From: Cryptosporangium aurantiacum
GTDB lineage: Bacteria; Actinomycetota; Actinomycetes; Mycobacteriales; Cryptosporangiaceae
Assembly: GCF_900143005.1 (NCBI RefSeq)
Contig: NZ_FRCS01000023.1
Span: 1-64,000, forward strand
Direction: 5' to 3'
Length of the DNA: 64,000 nt
The position numbers and the translations under genes are program-made. The notes under the pieces are model-generated. The model searched no databases. It was given only the letters and a program-made list of their open reading frames with translations, and had not been told where the DNA came from. Of this stretch, positions 16,509-25,074 are shown piece by piece. The first letter of the stretch is position 1, and every line of letters starts with the position of its first letter.

Positions 16509-17924
16509 TCAGTCTGAGAGCGCAGAACTGCGGGGAAGCGCGGCTACGGCCAGCAGGAGAACGACGGCCAGACCGACGATGACGACGGCGATGAGCTGGA
16601 CGACGTCGGTGAGCGCGGCCGGAGTGCGGTGGCCACTCCCGAGGACGGCGTTGGCCAGCGCACCGAAGACCGCGATGCCGACCGCGCTGCCCACCGAACG
16701 CAGGAACAGGTTGTTCGCGGTGACCACCCCGCGCTCACCCCACCCGACGCTGGACTGCGCGGCGATCAGCGTCGGACTGTTCGTCAGACCCATGCCGACG
16801 CCGATCAGCAGGCAGGTACCGGCCACCTGCCAGACGCTCGTCTGCTCGTCGAGCAGGAGCAGCAGCAGCGACCCCACCAGCGCGATCGACGTGCCGATCA
16901 GCGCGCAGGTGCGGAAGCCGACCCGCAGGTAGATCCGGCCGGACTGGGACGCCGCGACCGGCCACCCGATCGACAGCGTGGCCAGCGCGAATCCGGCGAC
17001 CAGCGGCCCGTACCCGAGGACGTCCTGCACGTACGTCGGGATGTAGGACGTGAGCCCGAACACCACCGCGCCGATCGCGGCCGAGGCCACACCGCTGCTG
17101 ACCAGCAGCCGACGCCGGAACACCCACAGGGGTAGCACCGGCTCAGCCGCGGCCCGCTGCACCAGCACGAACGCCACCAGGAGGACGACGCCCGCGACGA
17201 CGATTGCGAGGCCCGCGGGTGACGTCCAGGACCACAGCTGACCGCCCTCGAGCAGTGCCAGGATCAGCAGCGTGAGCCCGCTGGTGAGCAACACCGCCCC
17301 GGCGTAGTCCATCGCCGGACGCGTGCGTTCGATCCGCTCGGCGAAGTTCCGCATCACCATCGCTGCCGCGAGCAGGCACAGCGGAACGTTGACCAGGAAG
17401 ATCCACCGCCACGACGTGTACTCGCTGAAGAGACCGCCGAGCGTCGGCCCGACGACCGACGCCACGCCCCACATGCTCGCGATGTAGCCCTGGGCCTTCG
17501 CACGCTCCTCGGTCGTGTAGATGTCACCGGCGATCGTCATCGTCATCGGGGCGATCGCACCCGCGCCGAGCCCCTGGATCACCCGGAACCCGATCAGCGC
17601 CCCCATGTTCCAGGCCAGCCCGCACAGGATCGAGCCGAGCAGGAACAGCCCGATGCCGACCAGCATGATCGGCTTCCGTCCGAACAGGTCGGCCAGCTTG
17701 CCGTAGAGCGGCACGGTCACGGCCTGCGCCAGCAGGTAGACCGAGAACAGCCAGGGGAACTCGGTGAAGCCCCCGACGTCGGCGACGATCGACGGGACGG
17801 CGGTCGCGAGGATCGTCGAGTCCAACGCGATCAGCGCCGTGGAGAGCATCATCGCCAGCAGGACCGGACCGCGATCCGAGAGCAACCCGACGCTCACCCG
17901 CGACGACGACTTCGTCCCGGTCAC
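16509..17924 (-). CDS. MFS drug exporter, DHA2 (14-TM) type
   Basis: A 471-residue transporter from GTG 17924; longer in-frame starts would overlap the SMP-30 gene. Motif A is GKLADLFGRKP in loop 2-3, motif B is in RVIQGLGAGAI, and motif C is the segment GVASVVGPTLGGLF. About 14 hydrophobic helices fit the EmrB/QacA drug:proton antiporter group. It starts 16 bp after the SMP-30 gene on the same strand, so the two are probably co-transcribed. Its stop lies 24 bp from the convergent Hsp70 stop. The substrate is unknown. Confidence 0.92.
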   Translation of the reverse strand: MTGTKSSSRVSVGLLSDRGPVLLAMMLSTALIALDSTILATAVPSIVADVGGFTEFPWLFSVYLLAQAVTVPLYGKLADLFGRKPIMLVGIGLFLLGSILCGLAWNMGALIGFRVIQGLGAGAIAPMTMTIAGDIYTTEERAKAQGYIASMWGVASVVGPTLGGLFSEYTSWRWIFLVNVPLCLLAAAMVMRNFAERIERTRPAMDYAGAVLLTSGLTLLILALLEGGQLWSWTSPAGLAIVVAGVVLLVAFVLVQRAAAEPVLPLWVFRRRLLVSSGVASAAIGAVVFGLTSYIPTYVQDVLGYGPLVAGFALATLSIGWPVAASQSGRIYLRVGFRTCALIGTSIALVGSLLLLLLDEQTSVWQVAGTCLLIGVGMGLTNSPTLIAAQSSVGWGERGVVTANNLFLRSVGSAVGIAVFGALANAVLGSGHRTPAALTDVVQLIAVVIVGLAVVLLLAVAALPRSSALSD

Positions 17925-17940
17925 GGGTGGTTCCGGCGAG

Positions 17941-18840
17941 CTACGGGCGGCCGGCGTGCGGAACGTCGACGTCGGCCGCGAGGAGCACCGCCTCCCGGGT
18001 TCCGGCTCGCAGGTGCTCGTAGAAGTCGGGTGCCGCACACATCAACAGTGTGCGGCCGTCGTCGCCGCCGAGCATGCACGCGAACACGCCGAGTCCGTCC
18101 GGAGCGCGGATCTCGTCGACCACCGCGCCGCCGGGCGCCACTCGGACGGCCCGGTTTCCTACCGCGTCCGCGGCCCAGATGTGCCCTTCGGCGTCGAGGG
18201 CACACCCGTCAGGGGCGATGACGAGCTGCCCGATGACCTCCTCGGTCGTCGTCCCGGTCGGCACCGCGCCGAACTCCGCCCATACCCGCCGGTTGGTCAG
18301 CGACCCGTCGGCGGACAGGTCGAACGCGGTGTACCGGTTGCCCAGCGTCTCGCCGACGATCAGCGTGGAGCCGTCCGGGGTGATCACCGAACCGTTGGGA
18401 AAGTGCAGGCCGTCGGCGACGACCGTGACCGTCCCGTCAGAGTCGACCCGCTTGAGCGTGGCTGTGCGGGGCTCGGCGCCGGCCATGATGTCGAAGCCGA
18501 AATCGCCGATGTAGATGCGCCCGGCCTCGTCGATGACCATGTCGTTGAGCAGGCCGCCGCAGTGCTCAGACAGGTCGGCGTACGAGGACAGTGTGCCGTC
18601 CGCTAACCGGAGGATCCGGTGGTCCTTCATCGAAACGACGACGAGCGAGCCGTCCGGCAGCCAGCCCAGCCCCGACGGCTGCTGCCCCACCTCGGCGAGG
18701 ACGGTCTCGCGGCCGTCGGGGGTGATCCGGCTGACGCGATGCGTATAGAAGTCGGAGACCCACCAGGCGCCGTCGCGCCACCGCGGCCCCTCGAAGAACG
18801 CGCCGCCACTGAAAACGACTCCGACATCTCTGCTCGTCAT
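17941..18840 (-). CDS. SMP-30/gluconolactonase/LRE-family beta-propeller protein
   Basis: A 299-residue six-bladed propeller. Family marks are FFEGPRWRDGAWWVSDF (metal-binding Glu), QQPSGLGWLPDG, GGLLNDMVIDEAGRIYIGDFGF (metal-ligand Asn), HFPNGSVITPDG and the last-blade Asp in APDGCALDAEGHIWAADA. Members hydrolyse sugar lactones or related esters; the substrate here is unknown. It is followed closely by the MFS exporter in one probable operon. A second, distant paralogue lies at 53098-53955. Confidence 0.92.
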   Translation of the reverse strand: MTSRDVGVVFSGGAFFEGPRWRDGAWWVSDFYTHRVSRITPDGRETVLAEVGQQPSGLGWLPDGSLVVVSMKDHRILRLADGTLSSYADLSEHCGGLLNDMVIDEAGRIYIGDFGFDIMAGAEPRTATLKRVDSDGTVTVVADGLHFPNGSVITPDGSTLIVGETLGNRYTAFDLSADGSLTNRRVWAEFGAVPTGTTTEEVIGQLVIAPDGCALDAEGHIWAADAVGNRAVRVAPGGAVVDEIRAPDGLGVFACMLGGDDGRTLLMCAAPDFYEHLRAGTREAVLLAADVDVPHAGRP

Positions 18841-19025
18841 GGACGGAACCTAGCGAACGATGTGAGCGGCGTCACCGGGTTCGGATCGGCTACTCCCCGG
18901 GAGGTACGGGGCCACTCTCGCTGCCTCCCGGGCGGTAGGCGCGCTGCCGCCCGCCGGACGACGCGCCGGGCTTCTCGGTCAGACATCGTCGAGGTACGGA
19001 CGTCGTCCGACCGAGGAGGCGCGAC

Positions 19026-19859
19026 ATGAGCACGGTTCTGGTCACCGGAGCGAACAGCGGGCTCGGCGCGGAGGTCGCTCGTGTGCTCGCCGAAGCCGGT
19101 GCGGAGGTGATCCTCGCGTGCCGGGACGTCGACAAGGCAAGCGCGGTGGCCGACACGATCGACGGGAAGACCGAGGTGCGCAGCCTCGACCTCGCCGACC
19201 TGTCGTCGATCCACACGTTCGCCGACGAACTTCCCCGCAGCGTTGACGTCCTGGTCAACAACGCCGGGGTCATGGGGGTGCCACGAGGTACCACAGCGGA
19301 CGGCTTCGAGAGCCACATCGGCACCAACCACCTCGGGGCGTTCGCGCTGACCGGCCTGCTGATCGACCGGGTACGCGACCGCGTCGTCACGGTGTCCAGC
19401 GGGCTGCACGTGCTCGGGCGGATCCACGACGACCTGAACTGGGAACACCGCAGGTATCAGCGGTGGCTCGCCTACGGGCAGTCCAAGCTGGCGAACCTGC
19501 TGTTCGCCTACGAGCTCCACCGACGCTTGTCCGCGGCCGGCCGGACGACGATCTCGGTGGCCGCCCACCCCGGCGTGGCCGCGACCGAGGGTCAGCGCCG
19601 GGACACGTCGATACAGGGAAAGCTCTTGGCGGGCGGACCCGCGCAGACTCCCGTCATGGGCGCGCTGCCGATCCTGTACGCGGCAACCGAGGCCGGCGTC
19701 GCGGGCACCTGCGTCGGGCCGGACGGATTCCTGCAGCGCCGCGGGCACCCGACGCTGGTCCGGACGAGCCGCCGGTCGCGGGATACGGCGCTCGCCGCTG
19801 CGCTGTGGGAGCGGTCGGAGCGCCTCACCGGCGTCCGCTACGCCCTCGCGTCACGCTGA
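19026..19859 (+). CDS. SDR-family oxidoreductase (retinol-dehydrogenase-like)
   Basis: A 277-residue short-chain dehydrogenase: TGANSGLG (residues about 7-14), the cofactor-selecting Arg in ACRDVDKA, the catalytic Ser in VTVSSG, and the active site YGQSK. The LNVNHLGHF-like segment is NHLGAFALT. RDH/WWOX-like members commonly have LACRD and YxxSKLANLLF, both seen here. ATG 19026 has GAGGCG upstream. Its last nine bases overlap the 3' end of the convergent glycosidase gene. Confidence 0.92.
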   Translation: MSTVLVTGANSGLGAEVARVLAEAGAEVILACRDVDKASAVADTIDGKTEVRSLDLADLSSIHTFADELPRSVDVLVNNAGVMGVPRGTTADGFESHIGTNHLGAFALTGLLIDRVRDRVVTVSSGLHVLGRIHDDLNWEHRRYQRWLAYGQSKLANLLFAYELHRRLSAAGRTTISVAAHPGVAATEGQRRDTSIQGKLLAGGPAQTPVMGALPILYAATEAGVAGTCVGPDGFLQRRGHPTLVRTSRRSRDTALAAALWERSERLTGVRYALASR

Positions 19860-21986
19860 CGCCGTCGCGGCGTGCGGGTCGCCGGCATAGGCGGCCGCCT
19901 CCACCGTGAGCTCGGTGGGCACCGGCCCGAAGCCGTTTCCCGTCCAGGTTCGGAGCGGACGGAGCGTGGCCTCGATCATCACGGCCTCGGTTCCACCCGC
20001 GACGATCGAGACCGGCGCGAAGCCGATGAGGACACGGGACGTCCGCTCGTCGGTTCGGGTGGCGTAGAGCTGGACGACGTGGCGGCCGGCGCGGTCTCCG
20101 GTGTTGCGCACGGTGGCGGTGGCCCGGACGAGCTCTCCGCTGATCGGCCCGAGGACGACGTCATCGATGGAGAACGTGGTGTAACCCAGGCCGAAACCGA
20201 ACGGGTAGGCGGCCACCACGCCGTCCCGGTCGAGCTTCCGCTGACCGAACCACCGCGGGTAGTGCGCGGTCCGGGCCTTCCAGTCCACGGTGGGCAGGTC
20301 GGCCCGCCTGCGGGGGATCACCACCGGGAGCCGGCCCCCCGGTTCGGCGTCGCCGAGCAGGACGTCGGTCACCGCGTGGCCTCCCTCCATGCCGGGGTAC
20401 CAGGCGAGCAGGATGCCGGGCACGTGTTCGTCCCAGGGGTCGAGCATGATCGTTCCGCCGCCGATCACGACGACGACCGTGCGCGGATTGGCCGCGCTGA
20501 CCGCGGTGATCAGCGCGACGTCGTCCGAATGCAGGTGCAGCTCCCGGCGGTCTCCGCCGGACATCCCGCTCCGCCGGGCCGCGAGGCCCGCGAGCCGGGC
20601 GATCACCGCAGCCACCCATCGCCGACGGGCCACGCCGCCGAGCAGCCGTGCGGCCTCGGCGTCGATGCCGATCATCGCCTCGCCCTCGTCCTGCGTGGTC
20701 AACCCGACGACGACGATCGCCGCGGCGGCGTCCGCGGCGCTCGTCGTGTCGGTCGCGTGGTGTACGCGGTCGCCGAGCCGCTCCCGCAGCCCGTCCAGGA
20801 CGCTGACCGTGGCCGGCGGCCGCACCTTCGACGAGCCGGTGTCGCCGAGGTTGGGCGCGTCGGCGAGCCGCCCGAACACCACGATGCGGTCCGCGTCACC
20901 CAGGGCCAACGGCAGGACCGGGGCGTCGCCGACGACCTGGTTGCGCAGCAGGACCGCGCCCCGAACCGCGGCGTCCCTGGCCAGCGTCCGGTGTGGTGCG
21001 CTGGCCACCACCGTGCTCGACGGCGTCCGGCGCGCCCGCACCGCCAGCCGGAGCTGGGCGGCGAGCAGGCGGGCGGCGGCACGCTCCACGTCGGCGCGGG
21101 CCAGCCGCCCGTCGCGTAGCGCGCCCGGGAGTGCGGTGGCGCGCTGCTGCCGGAACGGCATCTCGAGGTCCTGCCCTGCGGCTACGGACCCCACCGGATC
21201 CCGGAGGCCGAAGATGAAGTCGGTCATCACGAAGCCGTCGAAGCCCCATGTCTCGCGCAGCACTCGGGTGAGCAGATCGTGGCTCTCCCCCGCCCAGACT
21301 CCGTTGACCGCGTTGTAGGCGCTCATCACGGCGTCCGCGCCCGCCTCGACGACCGCGCGGAAGTGCGGGAGGTACACCTCGTGCAGCACGTCCTCGTCCA
21401 CCCGGACGTCGACCGTGAAGCGGGCCTCCTCCATCGAGTTCAACGCGTAGTGCTTGACGCAGGTCAGCAGCCACGGCCGGACGCCGTCGGTGAGCGCAGC
21501 GCCCATCGCGCCGGCCAGCAACGGGTCCTCGCCGTAGGACTCCTGCGAGCGCCCCCAGCCGGGGAACGGCGGAACGTTGACGCAGATCCCGGCGAACAGG
21601 TTGGCGCCCTGCGCCCGCCCCTCCCGTCCGATGACCGCGCCGATCCCCCGCTCCTGCTCGACGTCGAAGGCCGCCGCGCGGGCGATCGCGGCCGGGAACG
21701 CCGTCGACGCGCCCACCACGACGCCGCGGGGGCCGTCGGTGAAGCGGATCCCCGGGATGCCGAGGCGGTCGACGCGCCCGGCTTCGATCGGCACCGTGTT
21801 GTAGGCGCGTGCCATCGCCCGTCCGCCCCGGCGCAGGCTCTCGTCCCCGTCGAGCAGCCAGAGCAGCTCGGCGTCGGTCAGCTGCGCGGTCAGGCTCCGG
21901 GCGGCGTCCTCGACCGGTTTTCCGTCGCGCACCGCGTCGACCTCGGCGGCGAACGGCGTCCCGGGTTCACACACGGCATCGGTCAC
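19851..21986 (-). CDS. Glycoside hydrolase family 3 (beta-glucosidase-like)
   Basis: About 711 residues. The N-terminal TIM-barrel domain has FTDGPRGV, the KHYALNSME substrate-binding pair and the nucleophile Asp in GFVMTDFIFG. The alpha/beta sandwich follows (PDGD-like blocks, VVVIGGGTIMLDPWDEH, LLAWYPGMEGGHAV). A C-terminal fibronectin-III-like domain (GYTTFSIDDV, VRNTGDRAGRHVVQLY) completes the common GH3 plan. No signal peptide is seen, so it is probably cytoplasmic and acts on imported glycosides. GTG 21986 was chosen (AAGGGG about 10 bases upstream); GTG 22016 would start inside the ArsR operator region. Confidence 0.93.
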   Translation of the reverse strand: MTDAVCEPGTPFAAEVDAVRDGKPVEDAARSLTAQLTDAELLWLLDGDESLRRGGRAMARAYNTVPIEAGRVDRLGIPGIRFTDGPRGVVVGASTAFPAAIARAAAFDVEQERGIGAVIGREGRAQGANLFAGICVNVPPFPGWGRSQESYGEDPLLAGAMGAALTDGVRPWLLTCVKHYALNSMEEARFTVDVRVDEDVLHEVYLPHFRAVVEAGADAVMSAYNAVNGVWAGESHDLLTRVLRETWGFDGFVMTDFIFGLRDPVGSVAAGQDLEMPFRQQRATALPGALRDGRLARADVERAAARLLAAQLRLAVRARRTPSSTVVASAPHRTLARDAAVRGAVLLRNQVVGDAPVLPLALGDADRIVVFGRLADAPNLGDTGSSKVRPPATVSVLDGLRERLGDRVHHATDTTSAADAAAAIVVVGLTTQDEGEAMIGIDAEAARLLGGVARRRWVAAVIARLAGLAARRSGMSGGDRRELHLHSDDVALITAVSAANPRTVVVVIGGGTIMLDPWDEHVPGILLAWYPGMEGGHAVTDVLLGDAEPGGRLPVVIPRRRADLPTVDWKARTAHYPRWFGQRKLDRDGVVAAYPFGFGLGYTTFSIDDVVLGPISGELVRATATVRNTGDRAGRHVVQLYATRTDERTSRVLIGFAPVSIVAGGTEAVMIEATLRPLRTWTGNGFGPVPTELTVEAAAYAGDPHAATASA

Positions 21987-22016
21987 GGCCCGCTCACCCC
22001 TTCCCAGAACAGACAC

Positions 22017-22031
22017 GCAACCAACGGTTGC
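22017..22031. promoter_or_regulatory. ArsR-type operator 1
   Basis: GCAACCAACGGTTGC is a palindrome of 6-bp arms with a 3-base centre. It is identical in its arms to the second site at 22062-22076, 45 bp away. It overlaps the probable -35 element of the SRPBCC-ArsR operon. Confidence 0.75.
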
Positions 22032-22056
22032 GGGTCTGCGTTTGCGCGACTACGGT
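22028..22056 (+). promoter_or_regulatory. Probable promoter of the SRPBCC-ArsR operon
   Basis: TTGCGG (22028-22033), 17 bases, TACGGT (22051-22056) fits a housekeeping-type promoter. The two operators flank it, one over the -35 and the other just after the -10, so bound repressor would block polymerase. Confidence 0.5.
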
Positions 22057-22061
22057 CGATC

Positions 22062-22076
22062 GCAACCAAAGGTTGC
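22062..22076. promoter_or_regulatory. ArsR-type operator 2
   Basis: GCAACCAAAGGTTGC repeats operator 1 with only the central triplet changed. It lies just downstream of the probable -10 and 11 bp before the SRPBCC start codon. Confidence 0.75.
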
Positions 22077-22087
22077 AGGAGGACAGT

Positions 22088-22549
22088 ATGGAATTCGGAA
22101 CCCTCGAGCGCGAAATCTACGTCGAAGCTTCACCCGAGGTGGTGTTCGAGGTCGTGAGCAGCCCCGATCACCTCAAACAATGGTGGCCCGACGACGCCCG
22201 CTACGAGGCCACCCCCGGATCGGCCGGTGAGCTCGTCTTCAACGACCCGGACGCGGGAGAGATCGCCGTGGGCTTCGCGGTCGTCGACGCGCAGCCGCCG
22301 CGAACCTTCTCGTTCCGGTGGACGCACCGGCCCGGGGAGCCCGCGGCGGAAGGCAACTCGCTGCTGGTCACGTTCGACCTGACGCCGTCGGGCGGCGGGA
22401 CGCTGCTGACGATGACCGAGACCGGCTTCCGTGAGATGGGCTGGGAGACCGCCGTTCTCGAGCACGAGTACCAGGAGCACGTCACCGGCTGGGACTACTT
22501 CCTGCCCCGGCTGGCTCCGTACGTCGGCACGCTCGCGACGCGGTCATGA
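22088..22549 (+). CDS. SRPBCC (AHSA1-like) family protein
   Basis: A 153-residue START/Bet v1-like fold of the activator-of-Hsp90-homologue type. Marks are EIYVEASPEVVFEVVSSPDHLKQWWPDDARYE at the N-terminus and a C-terminal helix after WETAVLEHEYQEHVTGWDYFL. These small hydrophobic-ligand-binding proteins are often paired with ArsR regulators in actinomycetes. A GCAGGAGGA ribosome site precedes ATG 22088. Its stop overlaps the ArsR start (ATGA). The ligand is unknown. Confidence 0.92.
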   Translation: MEFGTLEREIYVEASPEVVFEVVSSPDHLKQWWPDDARYEATPGSAGELVFNDPDAGEIAVGFAVVDAQPPRTFSFRWTHRPGEPAAEGNSLLVTFDLTPSGGGTLLTMTETGFREMGWETAVLEHEYQEHVTGWDYFLPRLAPYVGTLATRS

Positions 22550-22890
22550 CCACCGCGGTCGACGACGATCTCTGGTCGGCGATCGGCGACCCGACCCGCC
22601 GCCGGATGCTCGACCTGCTGCTCAGCGAGGGCGACGGCACCGCGACCACGCTGAGTCAGCACATGCCGGTCACCCGCCAGGCGGTGGCCAAGCATCTCGG
22701 CGTCCTCGACCGGGTCGGCCTGGTCCGGGCGGTGCCTGCGGGCCGCGAGAAGCGGTACCGGGTGGACGACGCCCAGCTCGCCCGCGCGGTGGCCCAGTTG
22801 TCGTCGGTCGGGGCGGCGTGGGACGCCCGGCTGCAACGGATCAAGCGGATCGCCGAGGCGATCCAACGCACCCAAGACGAAGGATCGTAA
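22546..22890 (+). CDS. ArsR-family transcriptional repressor
   Basis: A 114-residue winged-helix regulator (WSAIGDPTRRRMLDLLLSEGDG, then LSQHMPVTRQAVAKHLGVLDRVGLV and a wing with GREKRYRV). It has no metal-binding Cys pair, as in the SRPBCC-associated ArsR subgroup. It is translated from ATG 22546 overlapping the SRPBCC stop. It very probably binds the twin GCAACC-N3-GGTTGC sites upstream of the operon. Confidence 0.95.
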   Translation: MTTAVDDDLWSAIGDPTRRRMLDLLLSEGDGTATTLSQHMPVTRQAVAKHLGVLDRVGLVRAVPAGREKRYRVDDAQLARAVAQLSSVGAAWDARLQRIKRIAEAIQRTQDEGS

Positions 22891-22959
22891 ATGGCAGACA
22901 TTCTGCACCGGATCGGCGTCGGGAACGCGTCCCCGTCGAAGGTGTACGACGCGCACTAA
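22891..22959 (+). pseudogene. Truncated start of a second SRPBCC gene
   Basis: An ATG immediately follows the ArsR stop codon (TAAATG). The 22-codon frame reads MADILHRIGVGNASPSKVYD and then AH before TAA. This matches the conserved N-terminus of SRPBCC/AHSA1 proteins (ILHRIGV.ASP..VYDAL), which then stops. The rest of the domain is absent; a terminator-like hairpin follows at once. It looks like a remnant left by deletion after an ArsR-SRPBCC arrangement, though translation as a leader-like peptide is possible. Confidence 0.6.
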
Positions 22960-22966
22960 GAAACGC

Positions 22967-23000
22967 CCCGGAGGTGATGGCCACGGCCGTCACCTCCGGG
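22967..23000 (+). terminator. Hairpin terminator of the SRPBCC-ArsR operon
   Basis: CCCGGAGGTGA pairs perfectly with TCACCTCCGGG (11 bp) around a 12-base loop that can itself fold. There is no T-run. It lies just after the truncated SRPBCC remnant. Confidence 0.75.
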
Positions 23001-23116
23001 TTCACCCGCTCCGGATGAGGCCCGGACCACTGTCCTCTTCCTACTGTCCTCCCGGTACTGCGGCAACGCGCAGCGCCCAGGGCGTCCTGCGCCCGAGCCC
23101 GGCAGAGGGAGAAAAC

Positions 23117-23602
23117 ATGTCCGACCTGATCATCATCGGTTACGACAATCACGAAGCCGCCGCGGGCGCCTACGCGAAGGTCCTCGATCTACAGCGCGAC
23201 CACATCGTCGAGCTCAGTGGCCTCGCCGTCGTCAACGTGGACGCCGAGGGACACAGCCACGTCGACACACCCGGCAAGCTCGTCTCCGCCGGTGCGGCGG
23301 GCGGCGCGCTGTGGGGTGCGCTGTTCGGCATCCTGTTCCTGGTGCCGTTCGCCGGCGCGCTCGTCGGTGGCGCCATCGGCGCGTTGATGGGGCGGCTGAG
23401 CAAGTCCGGCATCAACCAGTCGTTCCGCGAGCGGGTGCACTCAATGCTCACCCCGGGCCGGTCCGCCGTCGTGATCATGACCTCCCACCGCACCGAGGAC
23501 AAGTTCGTCGAGGCTCTGCGGCCGTTCGGCGGCGAGGTCCTGCAGACGTCGCTCTCGCACCAGCAGGAGAAGGAGCTCGCCGAGGAACTCGGCGTGGCAT
23601 GA
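23117..23602 (+). CDS. DUF1269-type membrane protein
   Basis: A 161-residue protein starting MSDLIIIGYDNHEAAAGAYAKV, with a Gly-rich hydrophobic hairpin (GALWGALFGILFLVPFAGALVGGAIGALMG, about 60-90) and a C-terminal half with RSAVVIMTSHRTEDKFVEAL and an EKELAEEL tail. This fits DUF1269/TM2-domain proteins of unknown role, sometimes linked to stress or acid tolerance. A GAGGGAG ribosome site precedes ATG 23117. The antiporter GTG lies one base after its stop codon, so it is in one operon with the arginine deiminase genes. Confidence 0.85.
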   Translation: MSDLIIIGYDNHEAAAGAYAKVLDLQRDHIVELSGLAVVNVDAEGHSHVDTPGKLVSAGAAGGALWGALFGILFLVPFAGALVGGAIGALMGRLSKSGINQSFRERVHSMLTPGRSAVVIMTSHRTEDKFVEALRPFGGEVLQTSLSHQQEKELAEELGVA

Positions 23603-23603
23603 G

Positions 23604-25055
23604 GTGACCGGGACCGGGACCGACACCGCACCTCGCCCGTCCACCGTCCAGAAGTTGTCGTTCCTCACGATGACTTCGATGGTGGTCGGGTCGATGATCG
23701 GCGCCGGCGTGTTCTCGCTGCCGCGCCGCTTCGCGCAGGAGACCGGGGTCTACGGCGCGCTGATCGCCTGGTCGATCGCGGGCGCGGGCATGCTGATGCT
23801 CGCGTTCGTCTTCCAGACGTTGGCCGTGCGCAAGCCCGAACTCGACGCCGGGGTCTACGCGTACGCGAAGGCCGGGTTCGGCGAGTACCTGGGGTTCTTC
23901 TCCGCGTTCGGCTACTGGGCCAGCGCGTGCGTGGGCAACGTGACGTACTGGGTGCTGATCATGTCCACGGTCGGCGCGGTGGTGCCCGCGCTCGGCGACG
24001 GCGACACCGTGCTCTCGATCGTGCTGTCGACGATCGGCATCTGGGTGTTCTTCTACCTGATCCAGCGCGGTGTGAAGGACGCGGCGGTCCTCAACCGCAT
24101 CGTCACGATCGCCAAGGTCGTTCCGATCCTGGTGTTCGTGCTACTCGCGCTGTTCGCGCTCGACCCCGGTGTCTTCGCCGACAACCTGAGCGGCAGCGGG
24201 GACATGGGTTCGCTGTTCGAGCAGGTCAAGGGCACGATGCTGGTCACCGTCTTCGTGTTCCTCGGCGTCGAGGGCGCCAGCGTCTACTCCCGCCACGCGC
24301 AGCGCCGCGAGGACGTCGGGCGAGCCACCGTGCTCGGGTTCCTCGCGGTCTTCTCGGTCTTCGCCTCGGTGACGATCGTGTCCTACGGGATCCTGCCGAA
24401 CGAGGAGATCGCCGAGCTGCGGCAGCCGTCGATGGGCGGCGTGCTGGAAGCCGCCGTCGGCGAGTGGGGCAAGGTCCTGGTCAGCGTCGGCCTGATCGTC
24501 TCGGTGCTCGGTGCCTATCTGGCCTGGACGCTGATGTCCGCCGAGGTGCTGTACGTCGCGGCCAAGGACGACGACATGCCGCGGTTCCTCCGCCGCACCA
24601 CCGCAGGCGACGTACCGTTCGCGGCACTGCTGCTGACGACGATCCTGATCCAGATCGTCCTCATCGTCACGTACTTCTCCGACGACGCGTTCAACTTCGC
24701 GCTCGACCTCACCAGCGCGTTGAGCCTGATCCCGTTCCTGCTCGCCGCGGGGTACGCGCTGAAGCTCGCCGCCACCAGGGAGACCTACGTCGAACAGCCG
24801 CAGGGATGGTGGCGGGAGCTGACGGTGGGCGTGCTGGCCGTCGCGTACACCGTGTTCCTGCTGTTCGCCGCCGGCCCCAAGTTCATCCTCGTCTCGTTCA
24901 TCCTCTACGCGCCAGCCACGCTCCTGTTCGTCATGGCCCGCCGGGAGCAGGGCCGCCGCCTGTTCTCCGGCCGCGAAGCCGTCATCTGTGCCGTCTCGGT
25001 CCTCGGCGCGCTCGCCGGCATCACCGCGCTCAGCGCGGGCTGGATCTCCATTTGA
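23604..25055 (+). CDS. arcD: Arginine:ornithine antiporter (APC family)
   Basis: A 483-residue transporter with 12-13 hydrophobic helices. The APC N-terminal signature is VVGSMIGAGVFSLPRRFA. The ArcD-like pattern continues with GVYAYAKAGFGEYLGFFSAFGYW and the segment VFLGVEGASVYSRHAQRREDVGRAT, close to lysine/arginine:ornithine antiporters. It would import arginine in exchange for ornithine. The next gene is arginine deiminase, which supports the assignment. GTG 23604 lies one base after the previous stop codon. Confidence 0.88.
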   Translation: MTGTGTDTAPRPSTVQKLSFLTMTSMVVGSMIGAGVFSLPRRFAQETGVYGALIAWSIAGAGMLMLAFVFQTLAVRKPELDAGVYAYAKAGFGEYLGFFSAFGYWASACVGNVTYWVLIMSTVGAVVPALGDGDTVLSIVLSTIGIWVFFYLIQRGVKDAAVLNRIVTIAKVVPILVFVLLALFALDPGVFADNLSGSGDMGSLFEQVKGTMLVTVFVFLGVEGASVYSRHAQRREDVGRATVLGFLAVFSVFASVTIVSYGILPNEEIAELRQPSMGGVLEAAVGEWGKVLVSVGLIVSVLGAYLAWTLMSAEVLYVAAKDDDMPRFLRRTTAGDVPFAALLLTTILIQIVLIVTYFSDDAFNFALDLTSALSLIPFLLAAGYALKLAATRETYVEQPQGWWRELTVGVLAVAYTVFLLFAAGPKFILVSFILYAPATLLFVMARREQGRRLFSGREAVICAVSVLGALAGITALSAGWISI

Positions 25056-25074
25056 CCCCGTCAGGAGGTAAGTC

